In this document: piece after piece, positions 36,144 through 48,347 of the stretch
Position numbering within the stretch: the first letter of the stretch is position 1
How the letters are laid out: the number at the start of each line of letters is the position of its first letter
NCBI GenBank assembly: GCA_001972305.1
Contig: BDDD01002946.1
Coordinates: forward strand, 124,001 to 188,000
From: Cephalotus follicularis
Taxonomy: Eukaryota; Streptophyta; Magnoliopsida; Oxalidales; Cephalotaceae
Direction of reading: 5' to 3'
DNA: 64,000 bases
The notes under the pieces: generated by a model
Databases searched by the model: none
What the model was told of the DNA's origin: nothing
What the model saw: the letters and a program-made list of their open reading frames with translations, nothing else
Made by a program: the position numbers and the translations under genes

Positions 36144-36351
36144 TTCTCATTCTCTGGCTCAAAATGGTGCCCAACTCGCATGTCTTCCTCCCTTTTCATT
36201 TGAGAGTCAAGCATTTCTAGAAAACGCCCGGCCTCTCTTTTTTTTTTTTTTTACTTCAGGCCTTTATTGGGCTCTTTTACAACAATACACTATGCCATAT
36301 ATTATAACAATTATTTATTACAACAATTGCTATAAATTTTGGGACATTACA

Positions 36352-37122
36352 TCATCCCCACCATAGAGAAATCTCATCCCGAGATTCCCTAGGTTAAATC
36401 ATGTGAGGGTACAATGCCTTAATTTCTTCCTCACATCCCATGTGGCTTTCTCAAACCTATAATATTCCCATGCCAGTTTCGTCAATGAAATGTTCTTCTT
36501 TCTCAACTGTTTGATTAGATGATCGATCACCTAGATAGGTATCTCTTCAAGCTCGTATCTGCCCTTAACTCTAAAGGCTCATATTGTAGCATGTAACAAG
36601 GATCAGGATAATACATTCTGAGCATTGAGACATGAACACATCATATAGTACATGATCACTCACTGGGAATTCTACTAACGGCAGCTGTTCATTTAAACTG
36701 CCATCTCAATCCATCGTACTTTCGGTGTGCTATGCTGATTCATGGCATAAACTCCACCTTACATGGTAGGTTCCTTTCCCATAGGCTGGGTGGTAAGGCA
36801 AGCCTGTATGCAACTGCGCCCACACTCTCTTCATGCCCTTTGACCAAATTGGGCTTTAGATCCTGGTACATCTTTCTAATCGCTGGACGTACTGAGAAAC
36901 TGGAGTGATAGGCCTGTGACCACAGTTCATCCTTCAGCCATTTATTGCAAAGGATACAAACTCTGCCTTGGGATCTTATAAATTTGTCATCATGAATCGA
37001 GAATTTGGGTTTGAACCCATCTTGATCATAAATGCAGTCTTAAACAAGATTCCATCTCCACATCTCTCTTTCGAGGTAAGGAGGTCAATTTTCTCTGGAA
37101 ACACATTCGGGAATTCACAGAC
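36352..37122 (-). pseudogene. pol remnants of D unit 2, first part
   Basis: It matches 29889-30650 of unit 1, with the same chromodomain end, integrase traces and VFPEKI-type linker. It is cut at 37122 by insertion of element E and resumes at 43923. It carries the same internal deletions as unit 1, so the two units descend from one already defective form. Confidence 0.75.
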
Positions 37123-39692
37123 TGTCAGGATCCGTTCCCGCTAACTCTATGGGACACGTGCCATGCGAGGGATGGTGCTCCTCTTGCCAACAACCCTCTT
37201 AAACTAAAACTGCCAGAGGAGAAAGCCTAAGCTGGGCTGGGCGCGCAGCTAATAGGGCAACCAGGGCAAAGGATCCACTCCTCTCTTGGTCATGCCTCAC
37301 ACACAACTTAAAACCAAAGCTCCAAACGCGTTGTATCACTTATGCCCAAAGCTTTACTTAACCAAGGCTCCAAAACGCGCTGCATAACTAACCCCCAGGG
37401 AGAAAACAACATAAGCGCCTGGGGAGAAACCCACGCATGCCTCACGTGCTCACCTAAACTCCCCTGGAAAACATGCAACATACATTGTCCCCCGGCGTAC
37501 AACCCTACTCAACTTAACAACACAGCTAACATAAAAACGCACAACATAACTTAAACACTATCCATCAAACTTATGCCCGTCCCGGACCATCTTCTAACCA
37601 GCCTCCACTCGATTCTACCCGAGGACTCCTTCGCAGGGTCATACTCCAAATCCAACCTTACCCGGGGACACCCTACCTCCACGGGTAACACTACAAAACT
37701 CAAGGCATCCACCTTAGCCTTACTATTCTCCCCCGCTAAGCTCATCTACGCTGTACTAGCCCTGGGACTCTCTAGCTCCCCGACCAGACCTGGGATCATA
37801 AAACTCAAAATATGAAAAGTTCATAAAAACACAAGATAAATACACCTGTCAACACAAAACATCCATAACATATCTTGAATGTATAAAACAATTACATATT
37901 TCATCCCTGGCATAAACATATTGCCTTCCCTGGCAGGCAAAAGCTTACTGTCTTTACAAAAGATACACTCTCAGCGACTCTACTTCAAAAGAAGGGTAAA
38001 GGAACCCAAAGAATGCCCCATGCTATGCAAAGCTAGATGCCCGAGCTGGCATCCCCTGGTATTGAGCTCAAAACTAACTTGCTAGCTATCTACTGCTAAA
38101 CTGGAGGGTCTCCTCCGGCTGGCTGGTCTGCAAAACAGTCTGTGAGGGGAGTAGTCCAACTGACTAAGCGACTGGGAACAAAACATCCTCTGGTACATTC
38201 TTAAAAAAATGAATGTGCTGAAAGAAAGCTTACCACGAGCATGAAAAACTATCCCAACTGGGGAAAAGACTGTAACAAAACATATGTCATGGCATACAAT
38301 AAAGATACGCTCAAAGTATTTGAAAAACTGACTCTTTCACTAGTTACCTGATTCTAGAACATTCATAAAAGCTGAAATAAACTTAAGAGTACAACTGTTT
38401 AAAAGAAAGATATCTGCTAAAGAACTAGGGTCCTTCCCAGCTAAACACCCGAGGAGAACAACAAAGATAGAACTGGCTTTCTTTGCTATGCTGATCTAGG
38501 CCGAAGCCTGCTGGTTACATAATATAGTTGCCAACTTATAGCGGCGCTGAGCTGATCTAGGCCGAAGCCTGCTTGGCAGTATCTGCCGAGAACCCATGGT
38601 TCCCTTCTGTACTTGCTATTTCCTTGCTTTACTTACATATCTGGGCTGATGGCATGACTGCCGAGGACAAAGTCCTCCTCAAGAAGACTTACTGAAAGGC
38701 TCTAATCTCTATTCTGGCAACTTAACTCTGCTGTGCTCAAACCCTAAACACCATCAGAGACAATAGTGTAAAGGAGATCCAGGTAGGACCTAGGGACAGT
38801 CTCGCCCGGCTTCCCATAATAGACAATAGTAGACCGAGGAGGTTGGAGCTATGTACATAGTGCTCGGCTGCACTCAAACCCTAAACACCATCATAGACAA
38901 TAGAGTATAGGAGATCCAGGTATGGAACCTGGGGGCAGACTCACTCAACTTCCCATCATAGACAATAGTAAGCCGAGCAGTAGGGTTGAGCACGTACACG
39001 TTACCTTATCTTGAAAGTAACTAATTCACTAAGAAGAACTTGAGCTCCAGTGCTTGAAAACTCTCTTTCTCTCTCTTCTGTCAAGGGAAACATACAAGAC
39101 GCTAGGGAAAACAACTTCTCGTTAGAAAGCTCTCACAGTACTGGATATCGAAAAGCTGAAAGAGTTATCAAGAAAACATCATGAAATAGCTAGAAACATA
39201 GAAACGATGTCCCACTCACAGTTCTTGCTACTTCCTTGGATGTTAGCGTCCATTCTTTTCTGCTACGCTCTTCCTCTAACTTGACTTCTTCTCTCCTTGT
39301 CCGCTTGTTCTTCTTGCTGGGTTCGGATGCTTTGAGCTTCTTCTGGTCTTGGCGCTAAGAACGGAAGGAAGAAGAAAACTAGAACTCCCTCTCTCTAAAA
39401 ATCTCTAAACTCTAATCTGCTAAAGCTAGAAGAAAGGATGGCTATAACTCAACTATCTCCACACTAATCCCAACTTAAGCCATCTTTTGTCTTGGAAGTT
39501 GTAATCTTCCTCAAAAAGCTTTGCACTTAAGTCCTCCAACTATCACTAATCATGCTTTACACATGGCCGTATAGCATTAACAACACTTAACTTTCCTCTC
39601 ATGCCCAATTAAGTCCAAAGCCCATAAAACAAAAAATTATACACCATAAAAAAAATTTCTCTTAAACTCCAAAACAGCTAGGGGGCGTTACA
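37123..39692 (-). repeat. Element E 3' LTR
   Basis: Edges are TGTCAGGATCCG and GGGGGCGTTACA. It carries a roughly 130-bp tandem duplication at about 38735-38990 (CTCAAACCCTAAACACCATCA.. twice) and paired TGATCTAGGCCGAAGCCTGC blocks at about 38500-38575. No GTCGAC cluster is present, unlike most other LTRs here. Confidence 0.93.
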
Positions 39693-39705
39693 TTCTCCCC
39701 ACCTT
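39693..39705 (-). promoter_or_regulatory. Element E polypurine tract
   Basis: The minus strand reads AAGGTGGGGAGAA directly before the LTR start TGTAACGCC. This is the expected plus-strand primer. Confidence 0.85.
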
Positions 39706-39820
39706 AAAAAATTTTGTCCTCAAAATTGCTTAAGCCAAACCTTAGGAAGAACTGTTCTATCATCTCTGGCTTCGTTGCAACTATGCTCAACTAACAGATA
39801 CTATAACTTAACTTATCCTA

Positions 39821-41202
39821 CTAAAGGAGAAACATAAAACACAAGATCTCACCTGGTGGCATGTCTGGTGCTGTTGTATTCGTCCCTCTGTGAAGGGAGT
39901 AAACCCTTGTTGTAGCTCCTGGTCTACCTGGAGTTCTGCTACCACATGCTCTGGCCATACTGGTGTGGGGTGCTATATAACTCGATCTCTGCGCTCCTGA
40001 TGGCTGAGATGACTGGGCCATACCATTGGCCGTGGTCTGCTTCTTCACTGGCGTTGCCATAGGTGTCATCGCTTTGCTAAGAGTTTGCTGAGGGCAATCC
40101 TTCTTCACGTGCCCTTCTTCGTCGCACCTGTAACAAGCAGAACTTCCCTTATTGAATTCTCCTGAATGCAGCTTGCCACAAACTTCACACTGAGGGGGCT
40201 TGTTGCTCTGGTAAGAGCTCCCTTGAACACTACTAGTAACTGGAGTCATCTGTGTTGGCTGAGAAGCTCCTCCTCTGAAGTTGCCTGAGGACTGAGGTTC
40301 CCACTGCTTCTGAGCCTTGGAGGGGTTCTCTGCTTGCTCAGACTGAGATCAGGATCTCTTTCGTCCTTGCTCTTGACGCATCCTCTGGTCTGCTAGGCTT
40401 GACTCCACTCTCTTGGCAGCTTCCACCAAGTCGCCAAACACCGACCACGGGGTGATGGACACCATATGTCTGATCTCGGGTCTAAGGCCCTCAAGAAACT
40501 TCTCACATCGCTCCTCTTGATCTGCTACCAGGGCTGTAGCAAAATGGTACAAGTCCATAAAATGATACTCGTACTGAGATACAGTCCCATTACCTTGCCG
40601 CAGATACAAAAACTCTTTCCTCTTCTCCTTAACGAAAGTGGGTGGGAAGAAGTATTGTCTAAACTCCTTCTTGAACTTCTCCCAATTGATCTTTGCCAAG
40701 CTCTCGTGCTGAGCTACAAGACCATCCAACCATCTTCGTGCACCCCTTGTAAGGAAGAAAGACGCATTCCTTGCCCTTGTGTCCTCAGCTATCGCCAACT
40801 GAATGAAGATCTCTTCTAGGTGGTTCAACCATGCATCTGCATCCATGGGGTCTCATGTTCGCTTAAAGGATGTGGCTCCCAACCGTTGCATGCGTTCCAC
40901 AGGAAGAGGTTGAGGTCTGGCCAAACCCATAGTTTGAGCCCACATCGTCATCGCCTGCATCATCTCTGTCAGTCCACTAGCGGCATCGGAGGAGGTGTGC
41001 GCGCAACTGACTGTGCTGCTGGGACAGGCTCCTCTGGTACCTGCTGCGCTCCCTGCTCTTCAACTTCCACATGCGCTTGTTCCTATGGTAATTCCATAGG
41101 AACCTCTTGCTCCACTGTCTGGTGAGAAATCGCTCTTCCTCTGCCTCCGCCGTGACCCCTGTCACGATCTGCACGACCTCCGCTACGAGTCTTAGGTGGC
41201 AT
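39821..41202 (-). pseudogene. gag of element E, one frameshift and a few stops
   Basis: The ATG at 41202 opens MPPKTRSGGRADRDRGHGGG, a basic N-terminus. A stop (near 41085) and a frame change near 40985 precede the main domain. The Retrotrans_gag-type capsid domain is at 40846-40349 (DAWLNHLEEIF, ARRWLDGL, FRQYFFPP, FLYLRQGNGTVSQYEYHF, KFLEGLRPEIRHMV). After one TGA (40349) the same frame continues to the nucleocapsid region at 40249, with CEVCGKLHSG and the CCHC knuckle CYRCDEEGHVKKDC. The frame ends at 39821, about 130 bp before the LTR. No protease motif is present. The protein would package element RNA. Confidence 0.85.
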
Positions 41203-41330
41203 CGTCTTCTACAACAACATACCGACATATCACAAAAACGTCACAACTATATGCAATGCATGAATCCAACACAACAAGAAACCCCATTAACTAGATACCT
41301 TACAAAACACAAGGAAACACTCAAACCTAC

Positions 41331-41342
41331 GCTCTGATACCA
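41331..41342 (-). promoter_or_regulatory. Element E primer-binding site
   Basis: Minus-strand TGGTATCAGAGC, three bases inside the LTR edge at 41346, is complementary to initiator Met tRNA. Confidence 0.9.
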
Positions 41343-41345
41343 TGA

Positions 41346-43917
41346 TGTCAGGATCCGTTCCCGCTAACTCTATGGGACACGTGCCCTACCGAGGAGGGCT
41401 CTCCTCTTGCCAACAACCCTCATAAACTAAAACTGCTCGAGGAGAAAGCCGGGGCTGGGCTGGGCGAGCAGCTAACAGGGCAGCCAGGGCAGAGGATCCA
41501 CTCCTCTCCTGCTCAGGCCTCGCGCACAACTTAAAACAAAAGCTCCAAACGCGCGGTATCACTTATGCCCAAAGCTTTACTTAACCAAGGCTCCAAAATG
41601 CACCGCATAACTAACACCCAGAGAGAAAACAATATAAGCACCATGGGAGAAACTCACGCACGGCTCACGTGCTCACCTAAACTCCCCTGGAGACCACACA
41701 ACATACATTGTCCCCCATCGTACAACCCTGCTCAACTTAACAACACAACTAACATCAAAATGCACAGCCTAACTTAAACACTATCCATCAAACTTATGCC
41801 CGTCCCGGGCCTTCTTCTAACCAGCCTCCCCTGGCTTCTACCCAAGGACTCCTTGTCGGGGTCATACTCCAAACCAACCTTAACCGGGGACACCCTGCCT
41901 CCACAGGTAACACTACAAAACTCAAGGCATGCACCTTAGCCTTACTATTCTCCCCCGCTAAGCTCATCTCCGCTGTACCATCCCGGGGACTCTCTAGCTT
42001 CCCGGCCAGACCTGGGATCATAAAACTCAAAACATGAAAAGTTCATAAAAACACAAGATAAACACATCTGTCAACACACAACATCCATAACATATCTTGA
42101 AAGTATAAAACTATTACATATTTCATCCATGGCATAAACATACTGCCTTCCCTAGCAGGCAAATGCGTACTGTCTTTACAAAAGATACACTATCAGTGAC
42201 TCTACTACAAAAGAAGGGTTAAGGAACCCAAAAAATTCCCCATGCTATGCAAATCTAGATGTTCGAGTTGGCGTCCACTGGTGCTGAGCTCAAAACTACC
42301 TTGCTAGCTATCTACTGCTAAACTGGAGGGTCTCCTCCGGCTGGTTGGTCTGCAAAACAGTTTGTGAGGGGATTAGTCCAACTGACTATGTGACTAGGAA
42401 CAAAACATCCTCTGGTACATTCTTAAGAAAATGAATGTGATGAAAGAAAGCTTACCATGAGCATGAAAAACTATCCCAACTGGGGAAAAGACTGTAACAA
42501 AACATATGTCATAGCATACAATCAAGATACGCTCAAAGTACTTGAAAAACTTACTCTTTCTCTGCTTAGCTGATTCTAGAACGTTCATAAAAGCTGAAAT
42601 AATCTTAAGAGCACAACTGATTAAAAGAAATATATCTGATAAAGAACTGGGGTCCTTCCCGGCTAAACACCCGAGGAGAACAACTAAGCTAGAACTGGCT
42701 TTCTTTGCTATGCTGATCTAGGCCGAAGCCTGCTGGTTACATAATATAGTTGCCAACTTATAGTGGCGCTGAGCTGATCTAGGTCGAAGCCTACTTGGCA
42801 GTATCTGTCGAGAACCCATGGTTCCCTTCTGTGCTTGCTAGTTCCTTGCTTCACTTACATATCTAGGCTGATGGCATGACTGCTGAGGACAAAGTCCTCC
42901 TCCAGAAGACTTACTGAAAGGCTCTAATCACTATTCTGGCAACTTAGTTCTGCTGTACTCAAACCCTAAACACCATCATAGACAATAGTGTAAAGGAGAT
43001 CCAGGTAGGACTTGGGGACAGCCTCGCCCAACTTCCCATCATAGACAATAGTAGACCGAGGAGGTTGGAGCTATGTACATTGTGCTCGGCTGCACTCAAA
43101 CTCTAAACACCATCATAGACAATAGTGTAAAGGAGATCCAGGTATGGAACCCAGGGGTAGACTCACTGAACTAGCCATCATAGACAATAGTAGGCTGAGG
43201 AGTGGGTTTGAGCACGTACACGTTACCTTATCTGGAAATAGACCGATTCACTTAGAAGAACTTGAGCTCTAGTGCTCGAAAACTCTCTTTCTCTCTCTTC
43301 TGTCAAGGGAAACATACAAGATGCTAGGGAAAACAACTTCCCATTAGAAAGCTCTCACTGTACTGGATATCGAAAAGCTGAAAGAGTTATCAAGAAAAAC
43401 ATCATGAAATAGCTAGAAACATAGAAAGGATGTCCCACTCACAGTTCTTGCTACTTCCTTGGATGTTAGCGTCCCATTCTTTTCTGTTATGCTCTTCCTC
43501 TAGATTGACTGCTTCTCTCCGTGTTCGCTTGTTATTCTTGCTGGGTTCGGATGCTTCAAGCTTCTTCTTGTCCAGGCGCTAAGAGCGAAAGGAAGAAGAA
43601 AACTAGAACTCTCTCTCTCTAAAACTCTCTAAACTTTAATCTGCTGAAGCTAGAAGAAAGGATGGCTATAACTCAACTATCTCCACACTAATCCAAACTT
43701 AGGCCGTCTTTTGTCTGGGAAGTTGGAATCTTCCTCAACAAGCTTTGCACTTAAGTCCTCCAACTATCACTAATCATGCTTTACACTTGGGCTTATAACA
43801 TTAGCAACACTTAACTTTTCTCTCATACCCAATTAAGTCCAAAGCCCATAAAAACAAAAAATTAGACACCATAAAAAAAGTTTCTCCTAGACTCCAAAAC
43901 AGCTACGGGGCGTTACA
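41346..43917 (-). repeat. Element E 5' LTR
   Basis: 2572 bp, collinear with 37123-39692 with scattered substitutions and very few length changes. It includes the same duplicated CAAACCCTAAACACCATCATAG block at about 42957-43210. The divergence between the two LTRs is modest by eye, so the insertion is younger than the D array it interrupts. Confidence 0.93.
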
Positions 43918-43922
43918 CAGAC

Positions 43923-44339
43923 AATAGAGAGATCCTGAATCCTCGGTGCCATTATGCAATATAAGGCCATTGGACTACGTGTTATATTGTGCCACAAATG
44001 GCTTTCATTACATTAAACAATACTATATACATTACAACAATTATTTATACAAATTTGGGGCTATTACTTTTGACTTTATTGGGGAAACATTCATCCGAAA
44101 TTCTTGAGAGATTAGGTTCACTAGATTTGTCTGGAAACAATAACACTCCACTAGGATGCCAGGATAAGGGAGATCACCTTTGACACGATGACATTCAACA
44201 AATATTATAACCTTCATCTTGCTTAGTTGAGGAAGTTATACCATAAAGCAATAAGCAATATTGCAGGTGTTATCACAACACCTAATGTTTGTCTATTTCT
44301 TGCTTCCACATGTTTGCACCCCAGGGTCCCTGTTGTTGG
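43923..44339 (-). pseudogene. Internal remnant of D unit 2, second part
   Basis: It matches 30660-31080 of unit 1, including the LTR-terminus-like piece (about 43970-44065, ending in an ATTTGGGGCTATTAC-type block). No domain is recognisable. It continues directly from 37122 once element E and one copy of CAGAC are removed. Confidence 0.7.
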
Positions 44340-45896
44340 CATAAGATTTTAGTCCGAGTGGTGCTCCAGTTTCGCATCCCCAGCAGTTAAGGCTGGTCCT
44401 GCGACATACCTATGGCCCATAGCTTATGCGCTGCCCTACACTGTAGGTACCAAACCCATAGGTTGTTTGCCTCGGTCTCCCCACACTGTAGACGGTGAAC
44501 TAGTGCTTAGACGACCCTGGTACTGTGATCCATAACAACGGCCCTGATGGCAACCTCCTTGAGATCTAGCAAAACTCTGTTCTAGCTAATTTCCAAATCC
44601 ATACCTGTTACGGGGGTACTTTGCTGCTATATGGACCGTAGCTCTACACACCATGCATCTGCTGTCCTTCCACCAGCAATCATCTGAGGCATGATTTGTG
44701 CGCTGGTAATATATGCACGGACTAAAAGGAATTGATCCCTATCACTGGGAGCTCCAGGGTGACTTCCTTGTGATGACATTCTCCTCTATTGGCATCTCTG
44801 TCAAGATCCTTTACCTCCCCTCATCTATTTTGGACCTCAGAATCGACTCTTCTGTCTAGAAGAGCCAGATGGTTTACTTATGCTTTGAGGAGATTCACCC
44901 TGACTTGGGCTGCTGGTACTTCTAGTCTTCTGGGATTTATTACTGCTCCCAGAACTCCTCCCTGATTTCCATTCTATCGGAGCTACCTGACTGGATCTTC
45001 AAATTGCGCAGTTCCTCCGTTACTGCTTCAACCTCCCTGGCTCTACTAGACTACTCAAATAAGGATCTTAGTTGAAGAGGCACTAGCTTTAGTCTGATAT
45101 TGGGTCTATTCCCTCCAAGAAACCTTTTGGCCTTCCTTGTTTTAGTGTTATCCATTTGAGTAGCTATTCTTCATAATTCGATAAATTTGGCCTCATACTG
45201 GGCCACCGTCATGTCACCTTGAATCAGATTAAGAAATTCAGCATCCCTCTTGTCAACTTCGACCTCTGGGTAGTACTTTTCATTGAACACTTTTTTAAAA
45301 GCATTCCAGGAGTGTGACACCCATGATTGATCCCAGGATGTGGCAACCATCCTCCACCAATGTTCTGCTTCGCCTTGGAGCATATAGGTGGCAAAAAGAA
45401 CTTTCTCCGAGTCTAAACATTGCAAAACTGTGAAGATCTTTTCTATTTGCATTATCCACCTTTTAGCAGAAACAACCTCAAAATCCCCTGTGAATGCTGG
45501 AGGATTTATCTTTAAGAATCTTATCAAGAGATCCTGCCTGCGTGAAGGCTGATAAACTGATCTCCTTGCTGCTTCAGCACACCTAGCGGGCCTTACAGCT
45601 GGGGTTTGGTCTGGTGCTTCTGATGCACTCCTAAATGGCCTTTCGGTTGGGATTTCCTCTTCTGTAACCCCTTGACGCCACATAAATGTGTTCATTCGAG
45701 TCATCATGGAACGCATTTCCCTTAGAAGACTTATGGATTCTTCTCGGGTAGGAGGAACATTTTCTGCTTCCTGGGCCGTTGCCATATTCTCTGCTTCTTG
45801 GGCCGCACTTCTATCTTCTGTAGCTCTAGCTCTGGTCCGTCTAGGCGTCGGCCCTACTCTATCTCCTATTACGGTTCTTACGCGTTGGCCTTCCAT
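44340..45896 (-). pseudogene. gag of D unit 2
   Basis: The ATG at 45896 gives MEGQRVRTVIGDRVGPTPRR, followed by a 240-residue open stretch to a stop at 45171. It includes INPPAFTGDFEVVSAKRW, EAEHWWRMVATSWDQ, FKKVFNEKYYPEVEVDKRDA and FLNLIQGDMTVAQYEAKFIE. Beyond the stop, KAKRFLGG and a decayed zinc region near 44640-44710 (ASDDCWWKDSRC, then MVCRATVHIAA) follow. It is better preserved than the gag of unit 1. The overall design is a gypsy capsid plus nucleocapsid. Upstream residues before the MEGQ methionine are probably leader. Confidence 0.85.
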
Positions 45897-46078
45897 ATTT
45901 CTACCTTGTATAAAAGACAAAAGTCTGCTATCAATTTCATAACCATAATTCCAAGAAACTCAATATAATACTCATTATTTCCACAATTAAAAATAACTCC
46001 AAATCGAAATTTATTCAATTAATCACTTTCAAATCCAATCACAAAGGATCCTATGCTGGCATATCCAGCATAGATTAT

Positions 46079-46089
46079 CTCTGATACCA
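46079..46089 (-). promoter_or_regulatory. Primer-binding site of D unit 2
   Basis: Minus-strand TGGTATCAGAG lies three bases inside the LTR edge at 46093. The base after the run departs from the full initiator Met site. Confidence 0.88.
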
Positions 46090-46092
46090 AGC

Positions 46093-48097
46093 TGTCACGC
46101 CCCAAACCGTGAGGAAACCCCCACGACACGACACATGTTATACCTTCCATACAATTTATTCATCTTATACTCCAAAAGTGCTATAAATCTAAAACTTTAA
46201 TCAATCATATTATATCAGTGGAATAATGAATATATATATATATATATATTCTAACTTTTGTAGTTTTACGAAAATAGGACATGTAGTATCCGTTTATCAG
46301 GCTATACCCCATGTACAAGAAAACAAAATTCATAAAATGGGCTCGGACCTCAGCAAAGCACACTCCCGTATGAGGGAATCGAGAAATATACAATACGCAT
46401 GTGGATATAATTTTTTAAATACCTCAATAGATGAACCCATCCATACACATGTATCCTAAGCACTGCCACAAGCCGGCAGGTCAATAGTAGAAATAAAACA
46501 TGTATCTTATACAACATCTGTTCATTTACATTAATCACATTTATACGAGATAGGTCATAGGAGATGTAGATCCTTACTCTATGATTTAGCCTGGCTGATC
46601 ACTGCAGCCCGTCACCTGGACCTGACCAATACATCAAAATGAATGGGTCAGCAACCCGAAGGTTGTGTACAATATGCATATGCATAATATAATAAGGATG
46701 CAGTAGATATATATGATGTCGTGAGATTGCATACATGTTCATAAGCCACAATGTTAGCAATTCACATTCATGACATGCTAACTCATTCAGCTGATAACAA
46801 TCTAGAGATTAACTAAATATATATACTATCCCATACCAGTATATATAAGTAGTTAACCACATGCCACTTCAATTCATAACTATGTCAGTCCCTAACCATA
46901 CCATTTCTTAACCATTACTATACGATCCATAACTGTACGATCCATAACCATACGATCCATAACCATATGATACATAACCGTTCAATCTGTAACCGTACAA
47001 TCTGTAACCCTCCAATTCATAACTGTACAATCCGTAAATGTACAATCTGTAACTGTCCAATCCGTAACTGTACAATTGTAACCGTTCCATCCGTTCATTC
47101 ATAATCCATTCAATAACAATCCATTCGATTACAATTCAATCATTAGGTATTCATAAACCATTTCCCATAGAGTCTTAGTCTCGTAGAAGACAGTGTTCCC
47201 TGGTTCAATCACAATTGGGTGATCCAAGAGGTGTCCTCCCAGTTGGTGACTTCATCAGTCATCTCCTTCGGTGACTAATCAACCATCCCAGTCGGTGACT
47301 TATTCAGTCATCTCAGTCAGTGGCTATTAGGGGGTCGGTCATCTCGGCCGATGCCATATTTTAGACATCTCAGTCGATGACTACTGTGGTCTGTCTGGTC
47401 GGTGACTTATTCAGTCAATCTCAGTCAGGGACCATTTTTGTCATCCGAGTCGGTGTCTTATTCAGTCATCTTATTCAAGAACCATTTCAGTCATCCCTGT
47501 TAGTGGCTTATTCAGTCATCTCAGTCGGGTGACCATTAGGGGTTGGATATCTAGTCGGTTGCTTATTCAGTCATCTCAGTCGGGAACCATTTCGGTCATC
47601 CCAGTCGGTGGCTTATTCTATCTACTCAGTCAGCTAACCATTAGGTGTTGGCTATCCCAGTCAGTGGCTTATTCAGTCATCTTAGTCGGGAACCATTTCG
47701 GTCATCCCAGTCGGTGGCTTATTCAAGCATCTCAGTCAGGTGACCATTAGTGGTTGGTTATCCCAGTCGGCGGCTTATTCAGTCATGTCTGTTGGGAACC
47801 ATTTCGGTCATCCCAGTTGGTGGCATATTCAGTCATCTTAGTTAGGAACTATTTCGGTCATCCCAATGGGTGGCTTATTCAATCATCTCATTCGGGTGAC
47901 CATTCAGGGTTGGTTATCCTAGTCGGTGGCTTATTCAATCACCTCAGTTGGGAGCTCCCCATTTCAATCATCTCAATTGATGACTTACGACCCTCTTAGT
48001 CGGTGGCTTACTGATTCAATCTCAGTTATAGGCCAGTCAGCTTGGTTGGTGGCTTATTCAGTCAATCTCAGTTGGCTTACTGCTTGAATTTAATCAT
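46093..48097 (-). repeat. Right LTR of the D tandem array, truncated
   Basis: It starts at the plus-strand edge TGTCACGCCCC (intact TG) and is collinear with 32835-34840 of the central LTR. It includes the 15-bp array (about 46915-47095) and the 50/56-bp array (about 47230-48090). Similarity ends at 48097 after TGAATTTAATCAT, where sequence of element F begins. The sense-upstream 1.5 kb of this LTR is therefore missing. Confidence 0.88.
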
Positions 48098-48272
48098 GCT
48101 TGTGTGTGTATGACTATTATGTGTTGTGTGTGTGTGTTGTCTGCTTTGGTTGATTGTTGCATGCGTGTGTTGTTTTGTGAATGTTATGTTTGATAGATTA
48201 GGATCCTGCCCTTTTACCTTGGAACTGTTATGTGGAATGCCTTAGTGCTTGGAAAGCACTTAGAGATGAAAT

Positions 48273-48347
48273 AATGCCCGAGGAGCATAATGCCCGAGGA
48301 GCATAATGCCCGAGGAGCATGGTGCCTAAGGAGCGTAATGCCCAGGG
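48273..48347 (+). repeat. 16-bp tandem repeat at the solo LTR insertion site
   Basis: AATGCCCGAGGAGCAT is repeated exactly at 48273, 48289 and 48305, then degenerately at 48321, with a fifth unit starting at 48337. The solo LTR is inserted in the fifth unit. Related GCCCGAGGAGGAC sequence resumes after 51016. Confidence 0.9.

Larger units (their letters stand above)
32835..36351 (-). repeat. Central D LTR shared by two internal regions
   Basis: The LTR is 3517 bp. The sense start is TGTAATGTCCC at 36351 and the sense end GGGGTGTGAGA at 32835 (the expected GTGACA with one change). A primer site lies outside its left edge and a purine-tract region outside its right edge. It therefore acts as the 5' LTR of unit 1 and the 3' LTR of unit 2. 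It contains a GA/TC microsatellite (36095-36133), a GC-rich island (about 35575-35880), a GTCGAC-motif cluster (about 35040-35310) and two tandem arrays. Confidence 0.9.
37123..43917 (-). mobile_element. Complete gag-only gypsy element E, with target duplication
   Basis: 6795 bp with LTRs of 2570 and 2572 bp, both running from TGTCAGGATCC to GCGTTACA on the plus strand. CAGAC occurs at 37118-37122 and 43918-43922, a perfect 5-bp target duplication. The sense is minus: primer site at 41331-41342, gag from 41202 to 39821, purine tract at 39693-39705. The 1653-bp internal region leaves no room for protease, RT or integrase. This matches the published class of gag-only terminal-repeat retrotransposons (TR-GAG type). 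Mobilisation would need enzymes from another element. Confidence 0.93.

Noticed and set aside
40466..41337. Plus-strand ORFs over element E internal region
   Set aside because: They are antisense shadows of the gag on the minus strand, which has clear capsid and zinc-knuckle motifs.
46908..47102. Tyrosine-glycine-serine repeat ORF
   Set aside because: It is the translation of a 15-bp tandem repeat in the D LTR. The other D LTR has a different number of units and no matching frame.
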